Shown here: in pieces, positions 15,018 to 21,099 of the stretch
How the letters are laid out: each line of letters opens with the position of its first letter
Numbering within the stretch: position 1 is the stretch's first letter
From: a virus
Direction: 5' to 3' (one strand)
DNA length: 29,392 bases
IMG/VR virus record: IMGVR_UViG_3300031964_000072
Coordinates: 1-29,392 of that record
Made by a program: the position numbers and the translations under genes
Notes under the pieces: model-generated
Database searches by the model: none
The model's input: only the letters and a program-made list of their open reading frames with translations
What the model was told of the DNA's origin: nothing

Positions 15018-15293
15018 CTATTTCGCAACCTTGTCGCGCCAATCAGGACCAATCTTTTCTTCGGACCATTTCTCGGAACGCTCGATAGCGTGCAGCCATA
15101 CCCGGCGTAGCGTGTACTCCGCCGTGTCCCTGAAACACACTACGCGAGCCGCCACGAACACATCGGTGTTCCAACGCTTAACAAGCGTAAGGTTATCTTG
15201 GTTCAGGCAAAATCGAGTGAAACTATCCATCTCGTCATGCGTCAGATGCAGATAGATCGATATCGGTTCATACTTACTAATCGTCTTTGCCAT
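15018..15293 (-). CDS. Small unknown protein
   Basis: 91 aa: ISIYLHLTHDEMDSFTRF, then a strand VFVAARVVCFRD and a basic helix (EYTLRRVWLHAIERSEKW). The strand-helix-strand-helix order resembles the array proteins downstream, without the exact tail. It overlaps the upstream gene by 17 bases, with GGAAAACG before the ATG. Function unknown. Confidence 0.6.
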   Translation of the reverse strand: MAKTISKYEPISIYLHLTHDEMDSFTRFCLNQDNLTLVKRWNTDVFVAARVVCFRDTAEYTLRRVWLHAIERSEKWSEEKIGPDWRDKVAK

Positions 15294-15633
15294 CGTTTTC
15301 CTCCCTACGCTTCCGGCGGTACTCAGCTTGGTATGCCGATAATCTCGCTCTATTTTCTTTTGAATATTGCTTCTGATAGTCTCGATAATGCTGCGCGTTC
15401 TTCTCGCGCCATTTTGTTGTTCTGGCGTGCTCTTTGTCTGGGTTCGCCTGTTGGTAAGCGCGCGCCACAGCGTTCAATCGCTCGCGGTGAGCAGCCCGAT
15501 ACTCGCGATTCTGAATCGTCTTACAAGTTTTGCAAATGTAAAGGTGGTGCGTAACAGAGAAATCAGACCAGTTTACGGTCTTCATTAAAAGCTTATCGCA
15601 GGTTCGACATCTATATGGAGGTTTACGGGTCAT
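15277..15633 (-). CDS. Zinc-ribbon / HNH-associated-type small protein
   Basis: 118 aa (120 from a GTG two codons earlier). CRTCDK and CKTCKTIQNREY provide two Cys-x2-Cys pairs, followed by a long, very basic Tyr/Arg-rich helix (ARTTKWREKNAQHYRDYQK). This resembles the N-terminal zinc ribbon found before HNH endonuclease domains, but the window shows no nuclease domain after it, so it may be a truncated or stand-alone nucleic-acid-binding version. It has its own TAAATA promoter, divergent from the lysin. Confidence 0.6.
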   Translation of the reverse strand: MTRKPPYRCRTCDKLLMKTVNWSDFSVTHHLYICKTCKTIQNREYRAAHRERLNAVARAYQQANPDKEHARTTKWREKNAQHYRDYQKQYSKENRARLSAYQAEYRRKRREENDGKDD

Positions 15634-15659
15634 AATCACTAGGAAATAGTTTGTAGTAT

Positions 15660-15665
15660 TATTTA
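15660..15665 (-). promoter_or_regulatory. TAAATA promoter (minus), divergent from the lysin promoter
   Basis: GACTAAATAATAC on the minus strand, about 20-26 bases before the start at 15639/15633. Only a weak five-base hairpin (AAATA/TATTT) can form. It stands back to back with the lysin promoter about 30 bases away. Confidence 0.6.
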
Positions 15666-15696
15666 GTCATAATATCCCAACGCTGTGCCAATAGTC

Positions 15697-15719
15697 TATA
15701 AATACGGTTATGATACCGT
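15697..15719 (+). promoter_or_regulatory. TATAAATA promoter giving a leaderless lysin start
   Basis: Perfect TATAAATA at 15697-15704; ATG at 15710 is five bases later with no ribosome site. ACGGT (15704-15708) and ACCGT (15715-15719) would close a hairpin with the ATG in its loop, but only in an RNA starting further upstream. Confidence 0.75.
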
Positions 15720-16177
15720 CTAACGATCAAGAGTGGTTGGCTTTGCTTATTTGGAGCGAGGCGCGAGGCGAACCTACCGACGGTCAAGCCGCCGTTGCCC
15801 GCGTCGTGCTGAACCGTAGCGTTCTGCGCTACAGTTCAGATGGGACGGTCAAGGGCACCATTTTGGCGCCTTCGCAATTTTCAGATTTCTGGTTCAAATT
15901 TGTTGGCGGGCACTACGTCCGCGTCTGCCACAGCCTTGCCGACGCAGAGGTACGCGCCGGTGTACTGATGGGGCAGGCAAAGGCTCAGGGAAGCCTCTGG
16001 ACGGCTTTGAGCGGTGTTGCGGCTGCGGTGATCGCCGAGACCTACACAAGCCCTGCCTATGACGTTCTGACGAACGATGTGGTGCTTTACGCCAACCTTT
16101 CGATCAGCAATCCCGCATGGGCTACGGCGGACAAGTTCGCGACGAAGATCGGCGCGCACTCTTTTTATCATGCTTGA
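15710..16177 (+). CDS. SleB-type cell-wall hydrolase (endolysin)
   Basis: 155 aa, the length of a stand-alone Hydrolase_2 (SleB/CwlJ) domain. EWLALLIWSEARGEP carries the expected catalytic glutamate (E17), followed by GQAAVARVVLNR and PSQFSDFW, which are typical of the family. These enzymes cleave the glycan strand of peptidoglycan. No signal peptide is visible, so export would need the holin. The gene stands alone between a leaderless promoter and a terminator region, consistent with late lysis expression. Confidence 0.88.
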   Translation: MIPSNDQEWLALLIWSEARGEPTDGQAAVARVVLNRSVLRYSSDGTVKGTILAPSQFSDFWFKFVGGHYVRVCHSLADAEVRAGVLMGQAKAQGSLWTALSGVAAAVIAETYTSPAYDVLTNDVVLYANLSISNPAWATADKFATKIGAHSFYHA

Positions 16178-16178
16178 A

Positions 16179-16184
16179 TAAATA
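16179..16184 (+). promoter_or_regulatory. Orphan TAAATA motif after the lysin gene
   Basis: GAATAAATAGATG, two bases after the lysin stop, points away from any gene of useful length. It is followed by the hairpins described for the candidate small RNA. Confidence 0.5.
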
Positions 16185-16275
16185 GATGTGTGGGGTTTCC
16201 TGAAGAGTTCCCCACACTCCAAAATAGGTAGATGCTTATCGGGGCTGCACATTATCCTTGGTGTGCAGCCCCTTT
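16185..16275 (+). ncRNA. Candidate small RNA with two hairpins
   Basis: Directly behind the orphan TAAATA motif, GTGTGGGG (16188-16195) pairs perfectly with CCCCACAC (16210-16217), a linker of about 23 bases follows, and then GGGGCTGCACA/TGTGCAGCCCC (16241-16272) ends the region like a terminator. The only frame is about 22 codons with poor ribosome-site spacing. No RNA family recognised. Confidence 0.35.
16241..16275. terminator. Bidirectional terminator-like hairpin
   Basis: Perfect 11-base stem, GGGGCTGCACA (16241-16251) with TGTGCAGCCCC (16262-16272), loop of ten, then TTTG. It lies between the convergent lysin (+) and HNH-protein (-) genes, though the T-run is short. Confidence 0.6.
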
Positions 16276-16306
16276 GCGTTCAGCATTTTCGGCCATTTAA
16301 TTGTTG

Positions 16307-17017
16307 CTATTTGAATCGTGAAATTGTTTTTGGCTTTGCCAGATTGATTTTGTAGCGGACTGCCCGAAGCTGAGCCCGCTCTTGGTGGTAAGCAATCCAA
16401 GCCGCATCCACCGCTTTATCCTTGAACCGCATATGCCACTCATCGTTGGCATGGGTCCGCATGAGATCATCGGCCTGAATACCGCCGTAAGCTTCTTCGA
16501 ACGCTTCAATGAAATCGTCCGCGATCTCTACGAAATCGATGGGGTCATGGTCGATATGGATCGCCTTGACAGGAACCCACGCCCCACTCACTTCGCATTT
16601 GATCTCACCGTCACGGATACGCTGGCGGCGGAATGCATCAATCTGCGGCACGATGGCGGTCCTGAAACCGGCCCGAACATTTCTCATCAATTGGCCGCGC
16701 GGTGATTGCTGAGCGGCGTTCCCCGCGTTCTCAGCACAGGTGTGCCAACCGAACGGCACGAAACCTCCAAGATCGTCCACCAAGCCCACCTGAACGCCGT
16801 TGCCACCCCTCGGATTGATACGGGTGGCAAACCCGGTGCATTCACCCTCAAGCTGGTCAGCCTTCACCGGGATGCTTTCGCTGTGCGCCATCAGAGCCCA
16901 CCAGAAATCATCAGGCTTGAAGGGCGTGGGGGTGTGCGTTCCCTGTGGAAGAGATGCGCGAGCATGATCCTTCAGCGCAGCCACAGATTTGAATTGATAT
17001 TCTCCAACGTGGATCAT
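16307..17017 (-). CDS. HNH-like protein with DCL/DUF3223-type features
   Basis: 236 aa. The N-terminus (FKSVAALKDHARASLP) resembles the start of DUF3223/DCL-type domains. CEVSG at 141-145 and HIDHD at 154-158 look like a Cys-containing HNH-type metal site, and the C-terminus (WHMRFKDKAVDAAWIAYHQ, then a basic tail) fits a DNA-binding helix after the nuclease core. The start overlaps the helicase stop (ATGA), placing it at the end of the replication operon. Likely a phage DNA endonuclease; activity inferred. Confidence 0.55.
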   Translation of the reverse strand: MIHVGEYQFKSVAALKDHARASLPQGTHTPTPFKPDDFWWALMAHSESIPVKADQLEGECTGFATRINPRGGNGVQVGLVDDLGGFVPFGWHTCAENAGNAAQQSPRGQLMRNVRAGFRTAIVPQIDAFRRQRIRDGEIKCEVSGAWVPVKAIHIDHDPIDFVEIADDFIEAFEEAYGGIQADDLMRTHANDEWHMRFKDKAVDAAWIAYHQERAQLRAVRYKINLAKPKTISRFK

Positions 17018-18594
17018 CGGCGGATGTCCGAGAATGGCACCACGTTGTCGTCAGTGTCGGGTTCAGGCTCGGGGGACTCATATAGGTAGGACGACGTGCG
17101 CGCCTTGCCCTTGATGGCCTTGATGAACACAGGGTGATCGGGGAGCAACTTGCTCACCTGCCTGCCCCAGACGGTCAGATCGGTGACGTAGTTCCGGCCA
17201 AAATGGTCAGACTCCCACTGGCGGAACACCGAATGAAGCTCGGTGGCCGTCACATAAGGCTTGACCTGAGAGTGCTTTTTAAGGTGGCCATAGTTGTATT
17301 CGCTCGGGTCGAACGACTCCAACCACACCTCCGTCCGCGTCTTGCTCCGTTGAGACCCTTGAAGGGCCTTCAGCGTCTCGTTATGGGCTTTCAAGGGGTC
17401 AACAGCGTCAACCCGCACCGAACTCCACACTGCGGTCCAATCAACGGCTGCGAGGCTCGCCCAATCGGGGTTGTCGCACATGCGGAGACCGACGAAGCGG
17501 CGGTTGCCGGTAGTGTCGCGGATCAGTTGATCCATTTCATCGTTGGACGTGCCGATCAGCGTGGCCTTCTGTTCGAGGCTGATCACCTCGTTCTTGCCGA
17601 GGGGGCGTGTGTCCGCGCGATCCTCGGTGATGAGCGTCTTGACGGTGTTCATTTCCGCCTTCTTCGCGCCCGCCATTTCGTCCACGAACAGGATAAAGCT
17701 CTTGCTCAGTTCCATCGAATAACGCTGGTCAGCGATCTGGTCGAACTTCACCGTCCGCATCGATTCCAAGAGTGGAGTGCAGATCGTCCGCACCAGCGTA
17801 GTCTTGCCGATGCCCTGCTTTCCCAACAGAACGATCATCAGGTGGTCATCCACCGGCTTGCCGACCATCTTGCATTTCACTTGGTGCATGAACTTTTTGA
17901 TGGCAGCTTCGTAGAACTCCACGGTGAAGTCATCGTCCACTACGAAGTTCGAACGGATCGCCGCGTGCAGCGTCGCGGTCAGCATGGGCGCCATGGTGGG
18001 ATCAGGCTGGCGGTCGATTTCACGGAACAGGACTGCTGGGCGAGCCGCGCGGGCCGTGGAGACCCATTCCCCGACCGCAGCCTTAAGCTCAGCCTCGGTG
18101 AAGCGTTTGAGGTTCGGCCACTTCCGGGTGAACAGGAAAATATCGTTATAGAGGCTCATGCTCGTGACATCGCGGCGCGTCAGAGCCATGCGGAGTTTCA
18201 CGGCAGGGTCGGCCAGATCGGCGGCGGTCACCTCAACCACCTTGCCGTTGTCCAGCACCATGGTGGTCTGACCGCTCGTGATCATGCCGTTGTGGCGGCA
18301 GACAATCCCGTAGGTTTGAACCCAAAGCTCCACGAGGTGCATCACATCGGTAGGGACGGCTCCAAGGATCGTGGAGACGCGGGCGTTCCAAACAGCCCGT
18401 TCCGCCATCTTGGCGTTCATGCTCTTGCCGCCATGAGACACCAGCACAGACAACAAGCGTTTCCAGACACCGGCGTGTGCATCGCGGTTGGTGCGCTCCC
18501 CCGCAAGGCTCAGAAGTTCATATCGTTCATCATCAGTAGCAGACTGATCGGGTTCGAAATTCTCCCACTCGGCAAGTTTAGTAATAAAATCCAT
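17014..18594 (-). CDS. VapE/D5-type replicative helicase
   Basis: 526 aa. Residues about 255-270 hold the P-loop (LLGKQGIGKTTLV), residues about 303-306 the Walker B (FVDEM), followed by TRPLGKNEVISLEQKATLIGTSN and NRRFVGLRM, the signature of the virulence-associated E / SF3-like helicase family. These proteins unwind DNA next to a primase in many prophages and satellites. A primase gene lies 34 bases upstream in the same orientation. The N-terminal 240 residues are helical and probably mediate assembly or loading. Confidence 0.9.
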   Translation of the reverse strand: MDFITKLAEWENFEPDQSATDDERYELLSLAGERTNRDAHAGVWKRLLSVLVSHGGKSMNAKMAERAVWNARVSTILGAVPTDVMHLVELWVQTYGIVCRHNGMITSGQTTMVLDNGKVVEVTAADLADPAVKLRMALTRRDVTSMSLYNDIFLFTRKWPNLKRFTEAELKAAVGEWVSTARAARPAVLFREIDRQPDPTMAPMLTATLHAAIRSNFVVDDDFTVEFYEAAIKKFMHQVKCKMVGKPVDDHLMIVLLGKQGIGKTTLVRTICTPLLESMRTVKFDQIADQRYSMELSKSFILFVDEMAGAKKAEMNTVKTLITEDRADTRPLGKNEVISLEQKATLIGTSNDEMDQLIRDTTGNRRFVGLRMCDNPDWASLAAVDWTAVWSSVRVDAVDPLKAHNETLKALQGSQRSKTRTEVWLESFDPSEYNYGHLKKHSQVKPYVTATELHSVFRQWESDHFGRNYVTDLTVWGRQVSKLLPDHPVFIKAIKGKARTSSYLYESPEPEPDTDDNVVPFSDIRR

Positions 18595-18628
18595 TAAAAA
18601 GGTTCATCCACAATATTGTTAGGTTAGT

Positions 18629-19639
18629 TCAGGCGACCGCTTTCAACATCACAGACCTGAGGTCAGTGTTGAGGTTGGCTAGCCCATATTTTCGTTGGCA
18701 ATATCCGCATTGGCGAGCATCAAGCTCGTCTCGAAGGTGCTTCATCTCACCCATGGTGAGCCTGCCTTTACTCTTGCACCAAATCCGCATCATGGTTCCG
18801 AACATCGATTGGCGATGACTTCCGCCCTTATATTGAACGTCAAAGTCGTCCAGCCATTCGCGGCGGCAGTAGTCAGGATTCAGGATCGAGGCGCCGCCAT
18901 CAACCTCCGAACTGTTCAGAAGGGGTTGGACCGCAACCCAATATTGTGCGGTCAGTGCCGGAGCGGTCGCTTTACGCTTTGACCGCTTCATGGCGAAGGT
19001 CAGAGCTTCATCGGGGAGCTTTTCGACCTCATAGAGGATCGCGTCAGCGTCGATGGCATCACCGTCAAGCCACTGTCGCTTCTCACCATAAAACGTAGGA
19101 CCAAAGAGAAAGTCCCCGTCATCGTAGATCGAACCATCCATCTGATAATGGAAAAGATGGTTGAACCAAACGTAGATCAAGAAACCCTCATCAAAACTCA
19201 CATCACGATTTAGCGGGATAATGGCACGGGTCTTAGGCTTAGCTTCCGTGTCCGAATAACTCGCGTAGAGCATGTGGGAATAATTGAGTGCGGTGAGGAC
19301 ATCTTGGATGGTGTCCATCGACACGTAGGGTTGCCCCGGTTCGTCGTTGTCGCAATCCAGATACATCAGGCTCATGTCGTGGCTGGAATAACGGCCAGTG
19401 CGCCAACGGCCAAACTCGGGTTGCCCCGAATAGCTGTTGATCTTGGTGCTTTCCTCGAACAGCGTAGGGGTGAACCCGTAGCTCTCTTGCTTGTTGGACT
19501 GTTCGGCCGGGTATGTGCAGCGCAGCCAGTAATCTGCGGCGAACTCCTCGAAGGAGTCGTAGAACCCCGCGTCATCGTCCACCTTCCCGAGCCGAAGTTT
19601 CAACTCGTTGGTGGACCGATCCGTGTAGAGGTCCGACAT
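18629..19639 (-). CDS. Archaeo-eukaryotic-type primase / replication initiator
   Basis: 336 aa from ATG at 19639 (MSDLYTDRSTNELKLRLG). MYLDCDND at about 92-98 supplies the D-x-D metal motif, then SHMLYASYSDT and KPKTRAIIPLNRD match the pattern of AEP/PrimPol-type primase domains encoded before VapE-type helicases. A C-terminal Cys pair (CGYCQRKYG) may bind zinc. The frame continues upstream to a TTG at 19771, giving a 380-aa alternative; the shorter form is preferred because the extension crosses two strong hairpins of the leader. It probably starts phage DNA synthesis at a nearby origin. Confidence 0.8.
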   Translation of the reverse strand: MSDLYTDRSTNELKLRLGKVDDDAGFYDSFEEFAADYWLRCTYPAEQSNKQESYGFTPTLFEESTKINSYSGQPEFGRWRTGRYSSHDMSLMYLDCDNDEPGQPYVSMDTIQDVLTALNYSHMLYASYSDTEAKPKTRAIIPLNRDVSFDEGFLIYVWFNHLFHYQMDGSIYDDGDFLFGPTFYGEKRQWLDGDAIDADAILYEVEKLPDEALTFAMKRSKRKATAPALTAQYWVAVQPLLNSSEVDGGASILNPDYCRREWLDDFDVQYKGGSHRQSMFGTMMRIWCKSKGRLTMGEMKHLRDELDARQCGYCQRKYGLANLNTDLRSVMLKAVA

Positions 19640-19794
19640 GTAAGATATAGTAATAGTAGACACGCTAAAGGCTCCGAGTGGTGGAAGACACTCGGAGCCT
19701 CGCTGATACACCACACCGGTTCCGGCCATCGGGTGTAAGTCGTTAAAACTCTGCGAAATGGTCTTCCACAACCATTGTTCTGTAATCTTATTTA
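19640..19794 (-). promoter_or_regulatory. Structured leader of the replication operon with possible kissing loops
   Basis: TAAATA on the minus strand at 19794-19789 begins a 150-base leader. Hairpin 1 is AATGGT/ACCATT (19757-19776) with loop TGTGGAAG; hairpin 2 is GGCTCCGAGTG/CACTCGGAGCC (19670-19699), an 11-base stem with loop TCTTCCAC. The loops are complementary over at least seven bases (GTGGAAG with CTTCCAC). An in-frame upstream TTG could also encode a 44-residue leader extension. Loop pairing suggests translational or attenuation control of replication. Confidence 0.55.
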
Positions 19795-20083
19795 TCTCAG
19801 ATGGGCGTGATGCCCGTCAATATCTTCTTTGGTCTTCCCTCGTGCGATTGGTTGTGGCTTGGCCCAAATGGAGATGAAGAGAGCCAAACGAGGGGATATT
19901 TAAATGTTGTCCCCTCACCCTTAAGCCATTGTTTTATCTCTTTATTTAGGCATATCGGAGAAGATAGAAGGGATAGTGAGGTATATTTCGGTCTCTGGCA
20001 TATTTATGCATTACATAATGGTGGATAACATATCTACAACTACCATTACTTTATATTCTCTATCTTCTCTATTTAAATATAAC
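19795..20083. other. AT-rich intergenic island, candidate replication origin
   Basis: No gene is supported. It holds nested inverted repeats: GAGAAGATAGA (19958-19968) with TCTATCTTCTC (20059-20069); TAATGGT (20016-20022) with ACCATTA (20042-20048); GAGGGGA (19890-19896) with TCCCCTC (19910-19916); and ATATTTAAAT-type tracts at both ends. Five of the TAAATA copies lie here, expected from AT content. The position upstream of primase and helicase suggests an origin; no DnaA box or clear iteron was found. Confidence 0.4.
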
Positions 20084-20164
20084 TCAATAACATAAAGTGG
20101 TTGTGGGTGAGAAGATGCCGTCAAAACCATCTACTCTCGCCCTCTCTTCTTGGACATTCATCAT
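20084..20164 (-). CDS. Possible 26-aa peptide
   Basis: MMNVQEERARVDGFDGIF and eight further residues, with GGAAGGTGAG at good spacing before the ATG and an upstream gene in the same direction ending 20 bases earlier. Too short to judge from codon use; listed because the ribosome site is strong. Confidence 0.28.
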   Translation of the reverse strand: MMNVQEERARVDGFDGIFSPTTTLCY

Positions 20165-20183
20165 CTCACCTTCCGGCTTTGCC

Positions 20184-20387
20184 TCATACCGCCCGAATTG
20201 CATCCCTCTTCGCAGCGATGATGTCCGCAAGCCGAACGGCTTGCTCCAACGAACACCCGGTTTCCACCAGTACGCGCTCAAACCTAACCCGTTGATCCGC
20301 CAACAACCTCGCCGCACGCTGCTCTTCAGCTAGCTCGCGGAATATAGCAGCCTCACGATCCGTGATGTCTTCCAATATGCTCTTCAT
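20184..20387 (-). CDS. Small helical protein
   Basis: 67 aa, fully helical and charged (MKSILEDITDREAAIFREL, then EEQRAARLLADQRVRFERV and a C-terminal ADIIAAKRDAIRAV). Size and character fit a small regulator or DNA-binding accessory protein, but no helix-turn-helix was identified. It has GGAGA seven bases before the ATG and its own TATAAATA promoter with a long hairpin. It lies just upstream of the candidate origin. Confidence 0.6.
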   Translation of the reverse strand: MKSILEDITDREAAIFRELAEEQRAARLLADQRVRFERVLVETGCSLEQAVRLADIIAAKRDAIRAV

Positions 20388-20398
20388 AATGTTGTCTC

Positions 20399-20446
20399 CA
20401 ATAACGGGTGGGGTTGATTTCCCATCTCGCGTTATTGTTATTTATA
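20399..20446 (-). promoter_or_regulatory. TATAAATA promoter with eight-base hairpin
   Basis: TATAAATA on the minus strand (20446-20439). CAATAACG starts one base after the motif (20437-20430) and pairs perfectly with CGTTATTG (20406-20399), and GGAGA follows directly for the ATG at 20387. A second partial stem can form inside the 23-base loop. Confidence 0.75.
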
Positions 20447-20474
20447 CAAGTACCGCAAAATGCTGCTCCGCTTG

Positions 20475-20480
20475 TAAATA
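20475..20480 (+). promoter_or_regulatory. TAAATA motif overlapping a start codon
   Basis: CTTGTAAATATG: the last A of the motif is the first base of the ATG at 20480. With TATTTATACAAG at 20439-20450 it forms an imperfect inverted pair (CTTG(TA)TAAATA), so the two promoters are mirror images. Too close for a standard start, so less certain than the others. Confidence 0.4.
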
Positions 20481-20695
20481 TGTCATTGGACATTCACTTA
20501 ACCTTCAAGTTCTCTACTGTCGACGATGCGAACGCGTTTCAATCGTGGTGCGAGGAGTCTGGATACATGGCTAGGCAAGTGCGTCTAGATAGTTCAGCGC
20601 ATTTTTGTGAGGCATGTATATCGGACGATCAGGTGTCGTCGTTCCACGATTTGTGGGGAATATTCTTGGTAAGTTTTGGCGTTAGACCTATCTGA
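20480..20695 (+). CDS. Small alpha/beta protein resembling the array proteins
   Basis: 71 aa (MSLDIHLTFKFSTVDDANAF, then QSWCEESGY, then a C-terminal VSSFHDLWGIFLVSFG). The strand, helix with WC, strand, hydrophobic end is the same order as the genes at 11258, 13740 and 13967 on the other strand, so it may be a distant relative placed next to the terminase. No ribosome site is visible before the ATG. The stop lies within a sequence (CTGAGGA) able to pair with the next leader. Confidence 0.52.
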   Translation: MSLDIHLTFKFSTVDDANAFQSWCEESGYMARQVRLDSSAHFCEACISDDQVSSFHDLWGIFLVSFGVRPI

Positions 20696-20720
20696 GGACA
20701 GGCTAAAAGGCATTTCCTCA

Positions 20721-20744
20721 TAAATATCCTCAGAATTACTGAGG
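20721..20744 (+). promoter_or_regulatory. TAAATA promoter with SD-sequestering hairpin before terS
   Basis: ATAAATA, then CCTCAG (20728-20733), loop AATTA, CTGAGG (20739-20744). The GAGGTGA in the 3' arm is the ribosome site for the ATG at 20752. A further copy CTGAGGA at 20692-20698, upstream of the promoter, could pair with TCCTCAG instead. Confidence 0.78.
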
Positions 20745-20751
20745 TGAACTA

Positions 20752-21099
20752 ATGGCTAAAGGTGGGTATCGCCCCGGATCGGGCCGTAAAGCTGGCAAAG
20801 CTGGCTTGGACAAATTGATCACAAACAATAAGTTGTTGGAAGAGGTGAAGGCCAAATATGCCCATCTTGGCAACATTGAAGACCCGCTTGAGGTTATGTT
20901 GCTGTGTCAGACCATGGCGGTTGAAGAACAGAATTGGGACAAAGCGTTTGAACGCTCTAGCGTTCTAGCTCCATTTTTCCATGGCAAGGCTCCGTCTGCT
21001 GTTGAGCACACGGTTAAAACCATCAAAGACGATGCATCGGTGGCAGAGCGTGCAGCGCATCTTTGGGGAACTGTTCCGAAGCTGACAGTGGTTAAATGA
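20752..21099 (+). CDS. Terminase small subunit-like protein
   Basis: 115 aa, starting MAKGGYRPGSGRKAGKAG, a GxRPGSGRK-type N-terminus common in phage small terminases. The middle is helical (DPLEVMLLCQTMAVEEQNW). It overlaps the large terminase start (ATGA) and so sits where terS is expected. It would recognise the packaging site and deliver DNA to the motor. Expression appears tied to the TAAATA promoter and its ribosome-site hairpin. Confidence 0.78.
   Translation: MAKGGYRPGSGRKAGKAGLDKLITNNKLLEEVKAKYAHLGNIEDPLEVMLLCQTMAVEEQNWDKAFERSSVLAPFFHGKAPSAVEHTVKTIKDDASVAERAAHLWGTVPKLTVVK

Noticed and set aside
16188-16275. Possible tRNA or known structured RNA
   Set aside because: Two simple hairpins with no cloverleaf, CCA end or anticodon arm geometry.
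17134-18597. Long plus-strand frame of 487 codons
   Set aside because: It is antisense to the VapE-type helicase, whose Walker motifs are on the minus strand. The plus-strand protein is His/Arg-rich and lacks any motif.
19801-20028. Plus-strand frame of 75 codons in the AT-rich island
   Set aside because: No ribosome site; it starts beside a minus-strand promoter and crosses the inverted repeats of the candidate origin.
20001-20079. TAAATA copies in the AT-rich island as further promoters
   Set aside because: They are expected from base composition there, point to no nearby start, and include overlapping palindromic tracts.
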